Positions 34,641 to 43,985 of a stretch of DNA of 64,000 bases are shown here, piece after piece (positions within the stretch are counted from its first letter, which is position 1; the number at the start of each line of letters is the position of its first letter). The DNA is taken from NCBI RefSeq assembly GCF_024494465.1, contig NZ_JAETXM010000001.1, positions 62,001 to 126,000 on the forward strand, read 5' to 3'. Position numbers and translations under genes: made by a program. Origin of the DNA: Bacillus sp. V3B. Lineage in GTDB: Bacteria > Bacillota > Bacilli > Bacillales > Cytobacillaceae. The notes beneath the pieces are model-generated. The model did no database searches. It was not told the origin of the DNA and saw nothing but the letters and a program-made list of their open reading frames with translations.

Positions 34641-35726
34641 ATGGCTAATTTAGATGAAACATTGACGATGTTAAAAGAGTTAACAGATGCGAAAGGGATC
34701 CCAGGAAATGAAAGGGAGCCACGTGAAGTCATGAAAAAATACATAGCTCCTTACGCGGATGAGGTTATATCTGATAACCTTGGCAGTTTAATTGCGAAAA
34801 AAACAGGTGATGAAACGGGACCAAAAATCATCGTAACGGGCCACTTAGATGAGGTTGGTTTCATGATTACACAAATCGATAAAAGGGGATTTTTGAAATT
34901 CCAAACGGTTGGTGGATGGTGGAACCAGGTAATGCTGGCACAACGTGTAACCATTACAACTCGTAAAGGAGATATAACAGGAATTATCGGTTCTAAACCG
35001 CCTCATATCTTATCTCCAGAGGCTCGTAAAAAACCATATGAAATCAAAGATATGTTTATTGATATTGGGGCATCAAGTAAGGAAGAAGCAGAAGAGTGGG
35101 GCGTTCGACCAGGCGATATGGTTGCACCCTATTTTGAATTTACTGTGATGAATAATGAAAAAATGTTACTGGCAAAAGCATGGGACAATCGAATTGGTTG
35201 TGCAATCGCGATCAATGTTTTGAAGGAACTGAAAGGTGTCGGTCATCCAAACGTAGTATACGGAATTGGTGCTGTCCAAGAAGAAGTGGGCCTCCGCGGT
35301 TCAAAAACATCAACCTTCAAGATTCAACCAGATATTGGATTCGCAGTAGATGTCGGTATTGCTGGTGACACACCAGGAATTTCAGAGAAAGAAGCACAAA
35401 GTAAGATGGGAGATGGTCCGCAAATTGTTTTATACGATGCATCCATGGTGTCCCATAAAGGTTTACGTGATTTAGTCACAGACACAGCAGATGAATTAAA
35501 CATTCCTTATCAATTTGCCTCAATGCCAGGTGGGGGAACGGATGCTGGTTCCATTCACGTAACGGCAAAAGGAGTTCCTGCTCTTTCAATTGGAATTGCG
35601 ACACGATACATTCACTCCCATGCGGCAATGCTTCATCGTGATGACTTTGAAAATGCTGTAAAGTTAGTGGTCGAAGTCATAAAACGACTTGATCGTGAAA
35701 CCGTTGATAAAATCACATACGAATAA
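34641..35726 (+). CDS. ysdC: M42 family metallopeptidase YsdC
   Basis: 361-residue dinuclear-metal aminopeptidase of the M42 (glutamyl/deblocking aminopeptidase) family, also annotated as endoglucanase M in places. Metal and catalytic residues are visible: [39 protein letters not shown] (catalytic Glu-Glu), [12 protein letters not shown], and the last metal His in [14 protein letters not shown] 34641 follows AAAGGAGTTG. The peptide substrate is unknown. It is a single gene ending in a terminator. Confidence 0.93.
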   Translation: MANLDETLTMLKELTDAKGIPGNEREPREVMKKYIAPYADEVISDNLGSLIAKKTGDETGPKIIVTGHLDEVGFMITQIDKRGFLKFQTVGGWWNQVMLAQRVTITTRKGDITGIIGSKPPHILSPEARKKPYEIKDMFIDIGASSKEEAEEWGVRPGDMVAPYFEFTVMNNEKMLLAKAWDNRIGCAIAINVLKELKGVGHPNVVYGIGAVQEEVGLRGSKTSTFKIQPDIGFAVDVGIAGDTPGISEKEAQSKMGDGPQIVLYDASMVSHKGLRDLVTDTADELNIPYQFASMPGGGTDAGSIHVTAKGVPALSIGIATRYIHSHAAMLHRDDFENAVKLVVEVIKRLDRETVDKITYE

Positions 35727-35750
35727 AGAATACCCTAAATAGATAATAGA

Positions 35751-35779
35751 AAAAGCACTCAAGTACCGAGTGCTTTTTT
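35751..35779. terminator. Terminator between ysdC and sspI
   Basis: AAAAGCACTC pairs with GAGTGCTTTT around AAGTACC; A and T runs on both sides let it serve both convergent genes. Confidence 0.88.
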
Positions 35780-35808
35780 GTTGTGATAGAGTGTTCTCCT
35801 TACGGCTA

Positions 35809-36015
35809 TTATTTTAAGCCGTTTTCTAACACTTGCAACATCTCTTGTTTATCTTGGTCAGAGCAATTTTTCCAAATCACTTCAAATAAAACACCTAGCC
35901 CAGGAAGCATTTTTTCTTCACCATTTTGAATCGCATCAACAATTGTATCTTTCAACTGGTCCTGTGTATTGCCAGTAACGTTATCAATAATCGCATTTCG
36001 TAAATTTAAATTCAT
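35809..36015 (-). CDS. sspI: Small acid-soluble spore protein SspI
   Basis: 68-residue minor SASP found in the spore core, made in the forespore in B. subtilis. [16 protein letters not shown] and [19 protein letters not shown] are the family signatures. ATG at 36015 lies 8 bases after GGAGGAGG on the minus strand; an upstream in-frame ATG has no ribosome site. I could not assign a clear SigG promoter. Its presence is direct evidence for spore formation. Confidence 0.94.
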   Translation of the reverse strand: MNLNLRNAIIDNVTGNTQDQLKDTIVDAIQNGEEKMLPGLGVLFEVIWKNCSDQDKQEMLQVLENGLK

Positions 36016-36226
36016 CACAATTCCTCCTCCTAAACATAATCTGAACAATTATAGACTTCCCACTTCAGGATGCATTATGTATGGAAATTGCGTTATAATA
36101 GCATCAGTGTGAAAAAAGTGCAAATCATCCACTTATTAGATTATGAATGGAGCTAATGGCGCCTTATGTTAGAGCGTTATCTATATAAAAAAGTTATACT
36201 TTTTAAAATAAAGGAGCGTTTGAAGG

Positions 36227-36970
36227 TTGAAGTATATTGAATCTGTCAAAAATCCAAAGGTAAAAGCATGGAAGAAGCTTTTGACAAAAAAAGAACGTGA
36301 TCAGTCTGGAACCTACTTAATAGAAGGCTTCCATCTTGTAGAAGAAGCATTAAAAGAACAAATCGTTCTGGAAATTATCGTCAATCAAGACATGGAAAAA
36401 CATCCTCATATGCACTTAGAAGGTACAGAAGTTGTCTATGTGAAAGAGGATGTTATGAAGGCAATTTGTGATACAGAGACACCACAAGGTATTGCAGCAG
36501 TTTGTGAACAAAAAACAGTTAGTATGGATGATATCAAATTAGAAAAACTGTTACTGTTGGATCGGGTTCAGGACCCAGGAAACCTCGGAACGATGATTCG
36601 TACAGCTGATGCAGCAGGTATCAATGCTATTATTTTAGGAGAAGGTTGTGCAGATCCCTATAATCCCAAAGTCGTTCGTGCCACCCAAGGGAGTTTGTTT
36701 CATTTACCGTTAATGAAGGCGAATCTGACAGAGTTTATTAAGAAGCTTGATATTCCGGTTTATGGTACAGCTTTAGAAGGTGGTGTGCCGTTCGAACAAG
36801 TAGAAAAGTCAGAGACTTTTGCTCTACTTGTGGGCAACGAAGGTCAAGGGGTTTCCAAAGATCTACTAGAAGTAACAACAAAAAACCTTTACATCCCGAT
36901 ATATGGAAAAAGCGAATCCTTGAATGTCGCGATTGCTGCGGGGATTTTACTGTATTATTTGAGAAAATGA
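36227..36970 (+). CDS. ysgA: TrmH/SpoU-family RNA 2'-O-methyltransferase YsgA
   Basis: 247-residue SPOUT-fold methyltransferase that uses S-adenosylmethionine on rRNA or tRNA ribose; the exact target site is not known from sequence. An N-terminal substrate-binding domain (ESVKNPKVKAWKKLLTKKER) precedes the SpoU domain with motif 1 RVQDPGNLGTMIRTADAAG, motif 2 LLVGNEGQGVS and motif 3 IPIYGKSESLNVAIAAGILL. The start is TTG 36227 after AAAGGAG. The same gene precedes pheST in B. subtilis, but a full promoter and T-box separate it from pheS. Confidence 0.92.
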   Translation: MKYIESVKNPKVKAWKKLLTKKERDQSGTYLIEGFHLVEEALKEQIVLEIIVNQDMEKHPHMHLEGTEVVYVKEDVMKAICDTETPQGIAAVCEQKTVSMDDIKLEKLLLLDRVQDPGNLGTMIRTADAAGINAIILGEGCADPYNPKVVRATQGSLFHLPLMKANLTEFIKKLDIPVYGTALEGGVPFEQVEKSETFALLVGNEGQGVSKDLLEVTTKNLYIPIYGKSESLNVAIAAGILLYYLRK

Positions 36971-36972
36971 GT

Positions 36973-37001
36973 TTGAAACAAGTTTTAAAATGTACTATAA
37001 T
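36973..37001 (+). promoter_or_regulatory. SigA promoter of the pheST leader
   Basis: TTGAAA (36973-36978) and TATAAT (36996-37001) with 17-base spacing, directly after the ysgA stop. Confidence 0.85.
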
Positions 37002-37007
37002 AATACA

Positions 37008-37282
37008 GAATTTAATAAATAAAGATGATGACAGAGAACTAGTAGCTTAAGACATCCATTTTTCAGGGAGAAATGCCGCGACTGAAAGCATTTTAATGGC
37101 ACTGCTTAAGGGAATTCACCTCTCGAGTCGACATTGGGAAGATCGAATCGATCCGAAAAATGTTCCGGTGAAGAGCCGTTAGCTTTTTAATGAAGTGAGT
37201 GTGGGCTTTTTTGATCTATACTAATAAGGGTGGTACCGCGATACATAAACCTCGTCCCTTTATGGGATTAGGTTTTTTTTGT
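37008..37282 (+). ncRNA. T-box leader of pheST (phenylalanine-responsive)
   Basis: The T-box AGGGTGGTACCGCG is at 37227-37240; TGGT would pair with the A discriminator of tRNA-Phe. The specifier TTC (Phe) lies at 37115-37117 within GGAATTCACCTC. The terminator is AACCTCGTCCC/GGGATTAGGTT, 37247-37272, followed by a T run. The GATGATGACAGAGAACTAGT start is typical of stem I. Confidence 0.94.
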
Positions 37283-37306
37283 GCTTAAAAAACAAAGGAG
37301 GAATTC

Positions 37307-38350
37307 ATGATGCAGGAGCGTTTAGAAGAATTACAAAAAGAAGCGTTGCAAAAGGTTGAAGCAGCTGTTGATTTAAAAGAACTAAATGATATTCGAGTAG
37401 CCTATTTAGGAAAAAAAGGACCAATCACGGAAGTGTTACGCGGCATGGGTAAGTTATCTGCTGAGGAACGCCCGAAAATGGGTGCACTTGTTAATGTTGT
37501 TCGTGAAACCATTACTTCTCAAATTGAGAAAAAACAAGTTGTGCTAGAAGAAGAAGCTGTCAATGCGCAATTAGCTGCAGAGACAATTGATATTACATTG
37601 CCTGCTAGGCCGGTTAATAAAGGGAATCATCATCCATTAACACGTATTGTGGAAGAAATTGAAGATGTATTTATCGGGATGGGGTATACAGTCGCAGAAG
37701 GTCCAGAAGTGGAAAGCGATTATTATAATTTCGAAGCATTGAACTTGCCGAAGAGCCATCCAGCACGTGACATGCAAGATTCTTTCTATATTACAGACGA
37801 AATCTTAATGCGTACACATACTTCTCCCGTGCAAGCGAGAACAATGGAAAAGTATAAAGGACAAGGCCCAGTTAAAATTATTTGTCCTGGTAAAGTGTAC
37901 CGCCGCGATAATGATGATGCAACACATTCACATCAATTTATGCAAATTGAAGGTTTAATCGTTGATGAAAATATTTCAATGAGCGATTTAAAAGGAACAC
38001 TGGAAGTATTTACGAAAAAGGTATTCGGTCAAGATCGTGAAATCCGTCTTCGCCCTAGCTTTTTCCCATTCACTGAGCCTTCTGTAGAAGTAGATATCTC
38101 TTGTAAAATTTGTCACGGACATGGGTGCAATGTATGTAAACAGACAGGTTGGATTGAAGTATTAGGTGCCGGTATGGTCCATCCGAACGTGCTTGAAATG
38201 GCTGGATTTGACTCGAAGAAATATTCTGGTTTTGCCTTTGGGATGGGTGTTGAGCGAATCGCGATGCTGAAATATGGAGTAGATGACATTCGCCATTATT
38301 ATACAAATGATCTTCGTTTCTTAAAGCAATTCCATCGACATGAAGCGTAA
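37307..38350 (+). CDS. pheS: Phenylalanyl-tRNA synthetase, alpha subunit
   Basis: Catalytic alpha subunit of the alpha2-beta2 enzyme that charges tRNA-Phe. It has an N-terminal coiled coil (about 1-85) followed by a class II core: motif 1 region [19 protein letters not shown], motif 2 [21 protein letters not shown] and motif 3 [17 protein letters not shown]. The Cys-rich insert [17 protein letters not shown] is seen in many Firmicute PheS. ATG 37307 (or the next ATG) follows AAAGGAGG. pheT follows 48 bases later, so they form one unit under the T-box. Confidence 0.97.
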   Translation: MMQERLEELQKEALQKVEAAVDLKELNDIRVAYLGKKGPITEVLRGMGKLSAEERPKMGALVNVVRETITSQIEKKQVVLEEEAVNAQLAAETIDITLPARPVNKGNHHPLTRIVEEIEDVFIGMGYTVAEGPEVESDYYNFEALNLPKSHPARDMQDSFYITDEILMRTHTSPVQARTMEKYKGQGPVKIICPGKVYRRDNDDATHSHQFMQIEGLIVDENISMSDLKGTLEVFTKKVFGQDREIRLRPSFFPFTEPSVEVDISCKICHGHGCNVCKQTGWIEVLGAGMVHPNVLEMAGFDSKKYSGFAFGMGVERIAMLKYGVDDIRHYYTNDLRFLKQFHRHEA

Positions 38351-38398
38351 TAAATGAAAAAGATAAAATAACTTTATAGCTAAAAAAGGAGGATAAAG

Positions 38399-40813
38399 AT
38401 GTTTGTTTCATATAAATGGTTACAAGATTATGTAGATCTTTCTGGTATCAGTGCGGCTGAACTTGCAGATAAAATTACGAAAAGCGGGATTGAAGTAGAA
38501 GGGGTAGAAAAGAAAAGTGAAGGCTTAAAAGGTGTTGTGATCGGTCATGTATTAGAATGCGAAAAACACCCGGATGCTGATAAATTGAATAAATGTTTAG
38601 TTGATATCGGTGCGGAAGAACCTGTGCAAATTATTTGTGGAGCTTCGAATGTAGGGAAAGGTCAAAAGGTGGCGGTTGCAACGGTTGGTGCAGTTCTGCC
38701 AGGGAACTTCAAAATTAAGAAAGCAAAACTTCGTGGAGAAGTATCAAACGGAATGATTTGCTCACTGCAAGAACTAGGAATTGAATCTAAATTGGTGGCA
38801 AAAGAATATTCTGTTGGAATTTTTAATTTTCCTCAGGAGGCAACTGTCGGTGAAGACGCTCTAGTTGCTCTTGGGTTAGATGATGAAATTCTGGAACTAA
38901 GCCTAACACCAAACCGTTCAGATGCTTTAAGCATGTTAGGTGTAGCTTATGAAGTAGCAGCGATTCTTGGACGTGATGTAAAATGGCCAACGATTGAAAA
39001 AGAAGAGGCTGTCGAAAAAGCATCTGATACCATTGATGTCAGAGTAGATGCTACAGAAGACAATCCGTTATATATCGCAAAAGTGGTAAAAAATGTTAAA
39101 GTTGAACCGTCTCCTTTATGGATGCAAACTCGTCTAATGAACGCTGGAGTACGTCCACATAATAATATAGTGGATATCACAAACTATATTTTACTTGAAT
39201 ATGGCCAACCGCTTCACGCTTTCGATTACGATCGTCTTGGTTCAAAAGAGCTTGTCATCCGCCGAGCGAAAGATGCTGAAAAAATTACAACTCTTGATGA
39301 AACGGAACGCACGTTAACATCTGACCATCTTGTAATCACAAATGGTACAGAACCAGTGGCAATTGCTGGAGTTATGGGTGGAGCTAATTCTGAAGTGAAA
39401 GACGATACGACGACTGTCATTATTGAAGCAGCTTATTTTGCTGGAACCGTGATTCGTAAAGCGTCAAAAGATCATGGGTTACGAAGTGAAGCAAGTGCTC
39501 GTTTTGAAAAAGGTGTAGATCCAGCACGAGTTCGCGAAGCAGGAGAGCGTGCTGCTGAGTTGATGGCTAAGTATGCAGGCGGGACCATTTTAGGAGGAAG
39601 TGTTGAATACAATAATCTTAAAATGGAACCAGCTGTCGTTTCAATTACACTAAATAAAATAAATAATGCGCTTGGAACAAACATCAGCACTGATGAAGTA
39701 GTAGGTATTTTTACTCGTTTGAAATTTGATATTCAAGTGGATGGCGAAACATTTATTGTGACAGCGCCAACTCGTCGTGGTGATATCACGATTGAAGCTG
39801 ATTTAGTGGAAGAAGTGGCCCGTTTGCATGGCTATGACAATATTCCATCTACGCTTCCAGTTGGTTCTTCCACTCCTGGTAGATTAACCGATTATCAACA
39901 AAAACGTCGTCTGGCACGCCGCACATTTGAAGGTGCAGGACTTTATCAAGCAACAACGTATTCATTAACAAGTGCTGAAAAAGCAGCACAATTTGCTTTA
40001 GAAGAACGTGAATCGATTCGCCTTGCTATGCCAATGAGTGAAGAGCGCAGTCAACTTCGATTAAGCATTGTGCCTCAACTATTAGAAGTTGTTAAATATA
40101 ACAATGCACGTCAAACTGATTCTGTCGCTTTATATGAAATCGGGTCTGTATTTTTAAAGAAAGAGGATGCAGGACTTCCAGAAGAAAGAGAACATGTGGC
40201 AGGAGCTATCACAGGTTTATGGGAAGCGAATCTTTGGCAAGGTGAGAAAAAGCCGGTTGATTTCTTTGTAGCAAAAGGTGTATTAGAAGCCTTGTTCGAT
40301 ACGCTTGGCGTCACAAAACAAATTGAATACCGTAAAGCAACCATTAAAGATATGCATCCAGGACGCACAGCGGAAGTGCTTTTGAATGGCGTCGTCATTG
40401 GTTTTATTGGTCAAGTACATCCAACCGTACAAAAAGACATGGATATTAAAGAAACATACGTTTTTGAATTGTCATTTAAAGCCCTTGCTGAGGTTGATGT
40501 AGAGCCAATTGCTTATCAAACAATTCCGCGTTTCCCTTCGATTACACGTGACATTGCGCTTGTTGTCGACCAGGATAAAACAGCAGGAGAACTTGAACAT
40601 ATTATCCAAGAGGCTGGCGGTTCCCTATTAAAAGAAGTTCATCTTTTTGACTTGTATGAAGGAGAAAGAATGGAAGAAGGCAAAAAATCACTTGCCTATT
40701 CATTAAAATATTTTGATCCAGAACGTACGTTAACAGATGAAGACATAACAAAAGCACATGATAAAGTATTGAATGCAGTGAAAGAACAAACAGGAGCGGT
40801 TTTACGCGGCTAG
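38399..40813 (+). CDS. pheT: Phenylalanyl-tRNA synthetase, beta subunit
   Basis: Beta subunit, 804 residues, with editing activity against mischarged tyrosine. Domains in order: a tRNA-binding/EMAP-like domain (about 40-155, [20 protein letters not shown]), the B3/B4 editing core (about 205-400), B5 (about 408-480), a class II-like core, and a C-terminal ferredoxin-fold anticodon-binding domain (about 710-804, [13 protein letters not shown]). ATG 38399 follows AAAGGAGGATAAAG. A bidirectional terminator separates it from rnhC. Confidence 0.97.
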   Translation: MFVSYKWLQDYVDLSGISAAELADKITKSGIEVEGVEKKSEGLKGVVIGHVLECEKHPDADKLNKCLVDIGAEEPVQIICGASNVGKGQKVAVATVGAVLPGNFKIKKAKLRGEVSNGMICSLQELGIESKLVAKEYSVGIFNFPQEATVGEDALVALGLDDEILELSLTPNRSDALSMLGVAYEVAAILGRDVKWPTIEKEEAVEKASDTIDVRVDATEDNPLYIAKVVKNVKVEPSPLWMQTRLMNAGVRPHNNIVDITNYILLEYGQPLHAFDYDRLGSKELVIRRAKDAEKITTLDETERTLTSDHLVITNGTEPVAIAGVMGGANSEVKDDTTTVIIEAAYFAGTVIRKASKDHGLRSEASARFEKGVDPARVREAGERAAELMAKYAGGTILGGSVEYNNLKMEPAVVSITLNKINNALGTNISTDEVVGIFTRLKFDIQVDGETFIVTAPTRRGDITIEADLVEEVARLHGYDNIPSTLPVGSSTPGRLTDYQQKRRLARRTFEGAGLYQATTYSLTSAEKAAQFALEERESIRLAMPMSEERSQLRLSIVPQLLEVVKYNNARQTDSVALYEIGSVFLKKEDAGLPEEREHVAGAITGLWEANLWQGEKKPVDFFVAKGVLEALFDTLGVTKQIEYRKATIKDMHPGRTAEVLLNGVVIGFIGQVHPTVQKDMDIKETYVFELSFKALAEVDVEPIAYQTIPRFPSITRDIALVVDQDKTAGELEHIIQEAGGSLLKEVHLFDLYEGERMEEGKKSLAYSLKYFDPERTLTDEDITKAHDKVLNAVKEQTGAVLRG

Positions 40814-40819
40814 ATAGGA

Positions 40820-40857
40820 AAAGGACCCTTCATTTTAACCAATGAAGGGTTCTTTTT
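40820..40857. terminator. Bidirectional terminator between pheT and rnhC
   Basis: AAAGGACCCTTCATT pairs with AATGAAGGGTTCTTT (one G-T pair) around TTAACC, then T-rich. Confidence 0.9.
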
Positions 40858-40889
40858 TATATTTTACGTATTTAGACTATTAGACCTTC

Positions 40890-41837
40890 TTATTTCCTTC
40901 GTAGCAAGTTCATCGCTTTTTCCGTATTCGCAAAGTGCAGTTTGACAAAGGAAGGGAGAACTTCCTGGCCTTTCTCTTTTATCAACCGGGCACAGGCCAT
41001 ATCGACTTGAGAACCAGCACCTTTTGGAATCTTAAAACCAGCGGCAGTGCTTAATTTTTCAAAATGTTCAACAAAGGCATATCTTGCAATAATGGAGGCG
41101 GCAGCAACGGCTAAATGAATGCCTTCTGCTTTTGTACTAAAGTAAACATTCTCCCTTTGGATGTTTTTTTGCCCTTTTAAATAATTGTAATACACGTCCT
41201 CTTTGGCAAATTGATCGATTAGGATGAGTTCTGGCTTCTCAGGAGAAATTTTATTTAGTACATTTTCAATCGCTTGATTGTGAAGGAGTGCTTTCAGTTT
41301 CCCTTGTGACATACCAGATTGTTGCATTTTATTATATTTTACGTTAGGTAGGATAAGTAGACTGTATGGTACAACTTTGATGATTTGTTTAGCGATTTCA
41401 GATATTTTTTCATCATTTAGATTTTTGGAATCTTGAACACCAAGCTCCTTCAATAAGGCCCTATCTTCTTTACGTACATATGCGGCGCAAACGGTAATCG
41501 GTCCGAAGAAATCTCCTGTTCCTACCTCATCTGAACCGATGATCGATAGAAGACTAATATTTTCTGGAAGGTTTGTTGGTTTCTTCGTTTTGGGTTTAGT
41601 AGAAGGTTTGTTAGATCCTTGAGTAGAGGAAGACGAACTTCCCCATTTTTTTGCTTCATTTTCAGATCCGCTACCTTGAAAGAGCACTTTACCAGACTTA
41701 TAAGCGGTTATCGTACATGAAGAAGTCTTTGCAGAAAATAAGCTACCTGGTGGTGTTTTTCCTGTCAAACTTGATTTGTAAAATTCCATCATTTTCATTA
41801 TTTCATTGTTCGTTTTTTGTAGTACTACATTACTCAA
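40890..41837 (-). CDS. rnhC: Ribonuclease HIII
   Basis: Degrades RNA in RNA-DNA hybrids; the Mg-dependent HIII type with an N-terminal TBP-like substrate domain (about 1-90, SSCTITAYKSGKVLFQGSGS). A Ser/Lys-rich linker follows, then the RNase H fold with catalytic GSDEVGTGDFFGP, VQDSKNLND, LILIDQFAKE and EGIHLAVAAASIIAR. The start is chosen as TTG 41837 (about 315 residues), because the GTG at 41846 overlaps the GGAAG ribosome site. It is convergent with pheT and divergent from zapA, as in B. subtilis. Confidence 0.93.
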   Translation of the reverse strand: MSNVVLQKTNNEIMKMMEFYKSSLTGKTPPGSLFSAKTSSCTITAYKSGKVLFQGSGSENEAKKWGSSSSSTQGSNKPSTKPKTKKPTNLPENISLLSIIGSDEVGTGDFFGPITVCAAYVRKEDRALLKELGVQDSKNLNDEKISEIAKQIIKVVPYSLLILPNVKYNKMQQSGMSQGKLKALLHNQAIENVLNKISPEKPELILIDQFAKEDVYYNYLKGQKNIQRENVYFSTKAEGIHLAVAAASIIARYAFVEHFEKLSTAAGFKIPKGAGSQVDMACARLIKEKGQEVLPSFVKLHFANTEKAMNLLRRK

Positions 41838-42041
41838 GTGCTTCACTTCCTTTTTATTGATACGGTATGTAACTTTAGGCCTGGTCTACTCTATTTCTAA
41901 TGATCTAACTTTGAGCAATAAGGCTTCGACGTCTTAAGCCTATCATATCTTTAGCAGGCCACCCTTATATTTCATTCTTTTCACCGTTTTCTGTTCGTGT
42001 TATGATATTAGGTAGGATTCTTTTGAATGGAGGCATGAAGT

Positions 42042-42302
42042 TTGTCACAACCAGAAAAAAACCGCATAACTGTTGATATATACGGAAGCGAATATGTCAT
42101 AGTAGGCACAGAAAGTGTCAGCCATATTAACCAGGTTGCTTCGCTGGTCGATGAAAAAATGCATGAGATAAACTCCAAGAATCCATCACTTGGTATGAAT
42201 AAGCTGGCTGTCTTAACAGCAATAAATGCTGTTAATGACTATCTAAAAATAAAAGATAGGCTCCAACATCTTGAGAATGAATTAAAAAGTGTAAAGGACT
42301 GA
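42042..42302 (+). CDS. zapA: Cell division protein ZapA
   Basis: 86-residue FtsZ-ring stabiliser. The N-terminal beta part RITVDIYGSEYVIVGTESV, then SLVDEKMHEINSKNPSL, and a C-terminal coiled coil match ZapA. The start is TTG 42042, 8 bases after GGAGG; no in-frame ATG is near. cvpA follows after 7 bases, so zapA-cvpA-polX-mutS2 may be one operon, as in B. subtilis. Confidence 0.92.
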   Translation: MSQPEKNRITVDIYGSEYVIVGTESVSHINQVASLVDEKMHEINSKNPSLGMNKLAVLTAINAVNDYLKIKDRLQHLENELKSVKD

Positions 42303-42309
42303 AACAGTC

Positions 42310-42849
42310 ATGTTAGATCTTGTTGTACTTATTATATTAGCTTTTGGATTTTTAATAGGTTTAAAGAGAGGGTTTATCCTTCAACTTGTTCATCTTACTG
42401 GTTTTTTGATCGCCTTTATTGTGGCTTATTTGTATTATGACAAGCTTGCTCCTACTCTCACTCTATGGGTGCCATACCCAAACCTAAGTTCAAATTCAAC
42501 CATCACATTATTGTTTGATAATGTGAATTTAGAAGATGCCTATTATCGGGCTATTGCATTTGTCTTGATTTTTTTTGCTGTAAGAATACTGCTGCAAATT
42601 ATCGGCAGCATGCTTGATTTCATTGCCCAAATCCCAATATTGAAACAGTTAAATATATGGGCGGGTGGTCTGCTAGGATTTATTGAAGTTTATCTTATCA
42701 TGTTTATTATATTATTTATAGCGGCTCTCTTGCCAATTGAATCGATACAAACATCTTTGACAAGTTCAATACTAGTAGAACTTATTGTAAAACAAACGCC
42801 AATCCTTTCACAATTGGCTCAAGATTTGTGGATAATGGATCGATGGTAA
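42310..42849 (+). CDS. yshB: CvpA family membrane protein (YshB)
   Basis: 179-residue membrane protein with four hydrophobic helices, matching the CvpA family (E. coli CvpA is linked to colicin V production). The N-terminal MLDLVVLIILAFGFLIGLKRGFI and the KQLNIWAGGLLGFIEVYLIM segment are typical. The role in bacilli is unknown. ATG 42310 lies 7 bases after the zapA stop without a strong ribosome site, so translation may be coupled. Confidence 0.88.
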   Translation: MLDLVVLIILAFGFLIGLKRGFILQLVHLTGFLIAFIVAYLYYDKLAPTLTLWVPYPNLSSNSTITLLFDNVNLEDAYYRAIAFVLIFFAVRILLQIIGSMLDFIAQIPILKQLNIWAGGLLGFIEVYLIMFIILFIAALLPIESIQTSLTSSILVELIVKQTPILSQLAQDLWIMDRW

Positions 42850-42919
42850 AATAACTTCTCTTTCGAAGAGAAGTTTTCTTTTTAAGGGAATAATAGTAAA
42901 AAAGTAATACTGCTGGTAG

Positions 42920-43963
42920 GTGAAAAAGGTGACTTTTACTAAAAAGGATATTGTCTGGTTATTAGAAACGATTGCGATCTATATGGAATTAAAAGGTGAA
43001 AATACATTTAAAGTTTCGGCATTTAGAAAAGCAGCACAAGCCTTAGAATTAAGCGAGTCAACGATGGAAGACATAACAGATTTCACTATTTTTCCTGGAA
43101 TTGGAAAAGGAACTGCCGCAGTCATAGAAGAATACAGAACCCAAGGGCAGTCTACCGTTTTGAAGGAGCTACAAGAGAAGGTACCAAAAGGACTTGTTCC
43201 GCTTTTACAGCTACCAGGATTAGGGGGCAAAAAAATTGCCAAGCTATATAGTGAGCTAGGGATTGAAAATGCTGCTGAATTAAAAGCAGCTTGCGAGAGT
43301 CACCAGGTTCAAAACTTATCTGGATTTGGGAAAAAAACAGAAGAGAAAATACTTGCGGCACTGTTAAATGCTGGAGAAAGACCTGATCGACTACCACTAG
43401 CCTTTATGCTACCGATCGCTGAGAATATAGAAGCTATCTTAGCAAAGCTGGAGTATGCTATTCAATTTTCCCGGGCAGGTAGTCTTCGGAGAATGCGAGA
43501 AACGATTAAAGATTTGGATTTTATTATTGCTACTGAGAATCCTTTAATGGTCAAAGAGCAATTGTTAAAAATACCTAATATAAAAGATGTGATTGCAGCA
43601 GGTGATACAAAGGTATCTATTGTACTCGACCTTGAATATGAGGTGTCTGTTGATTTTCGCCTTGTGAAGCCGAAAGAATTTGCCACTACTCTACACCATT
43701 TTACTGGATCAAAAGAACATAATGTACGAATGCGGCAGCTTGCAAAAGCTCGAGGAGAAAAGATTAGCGAATATGGTGTCGAAAACATTGAAACGGGTGA
43801 GGTAATCACATTTACATCTGAAGCTGAATTTTATGCTCATTTTAATTTGCCGCTTCTTCCACCTGAAGTGAGAGAAGATGGGAAAGAAGTGGAAGAATAT
43901 ATCGATAGAAAGAGTAAAAATGGTCACGATGAGAGATTTTTACAGCCAAAAAATAAAGAATAG
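42920..43963 (+). CDS. polX: DNA polymerase X lacking the C-terminal PHP domain
   Basis: 347 residues resembling the first 60% of bacterial PolX (about 570 residues in B. subtilis). Helix-hairpin-helix repeats (about 1-150: [41 protein letters not shown]) and the nucleotidyltransferase palm ([28 protein letters not shown]) are intact, including the catalytic Asp residues. The match stops after [20 protein letters not shown]; a 20-residue unrelated tail and TAG follow, so the PHP phosphoesterase/exonuclease half is gone. The likely start is GTG 42929 or the first codon at 42920. Gap-filling polymerase activity could remain. Confidence 0.88.
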   Translation: MKKVTFTKKDIVWLLETIAIYMELKGENTFKVSAFRKAAQALELSESTMEDITDFTIFPGIGKGTAAVIEEYRTQGQSTVLKELQEKVPKGLVPLLQLPGLGGKKIAKLYSELGIENAAELKAACESHQVQNLSGFGKKTEEKILAALLNAGERPDRLPLAFMLPIAENIEAILAKLEYAIQFSRAGSLRRMRETIKDLDFIIATENPLMVKEQLLKIPNIKDVIAAGDTKVSIVLDLEYEVSVDFRLVKPKEFATTLHHFTGSKEHNVRMRQLAKARGEKISEYGVENIETGEVITFTSEAEFYAHFNLPLLPPEVREDGKEVEEYIDRKSKNGHDERFLQPKNKE

Positions 43964-43985
43964 CAAAAAGGGAGGGAACATCTCC

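Noticed and set aside
36016-36130. SigG promoter for sspI
   Set aside because: CATAATG-like sequence is present on the minus strand, but no -35 with suitable spacing was found.
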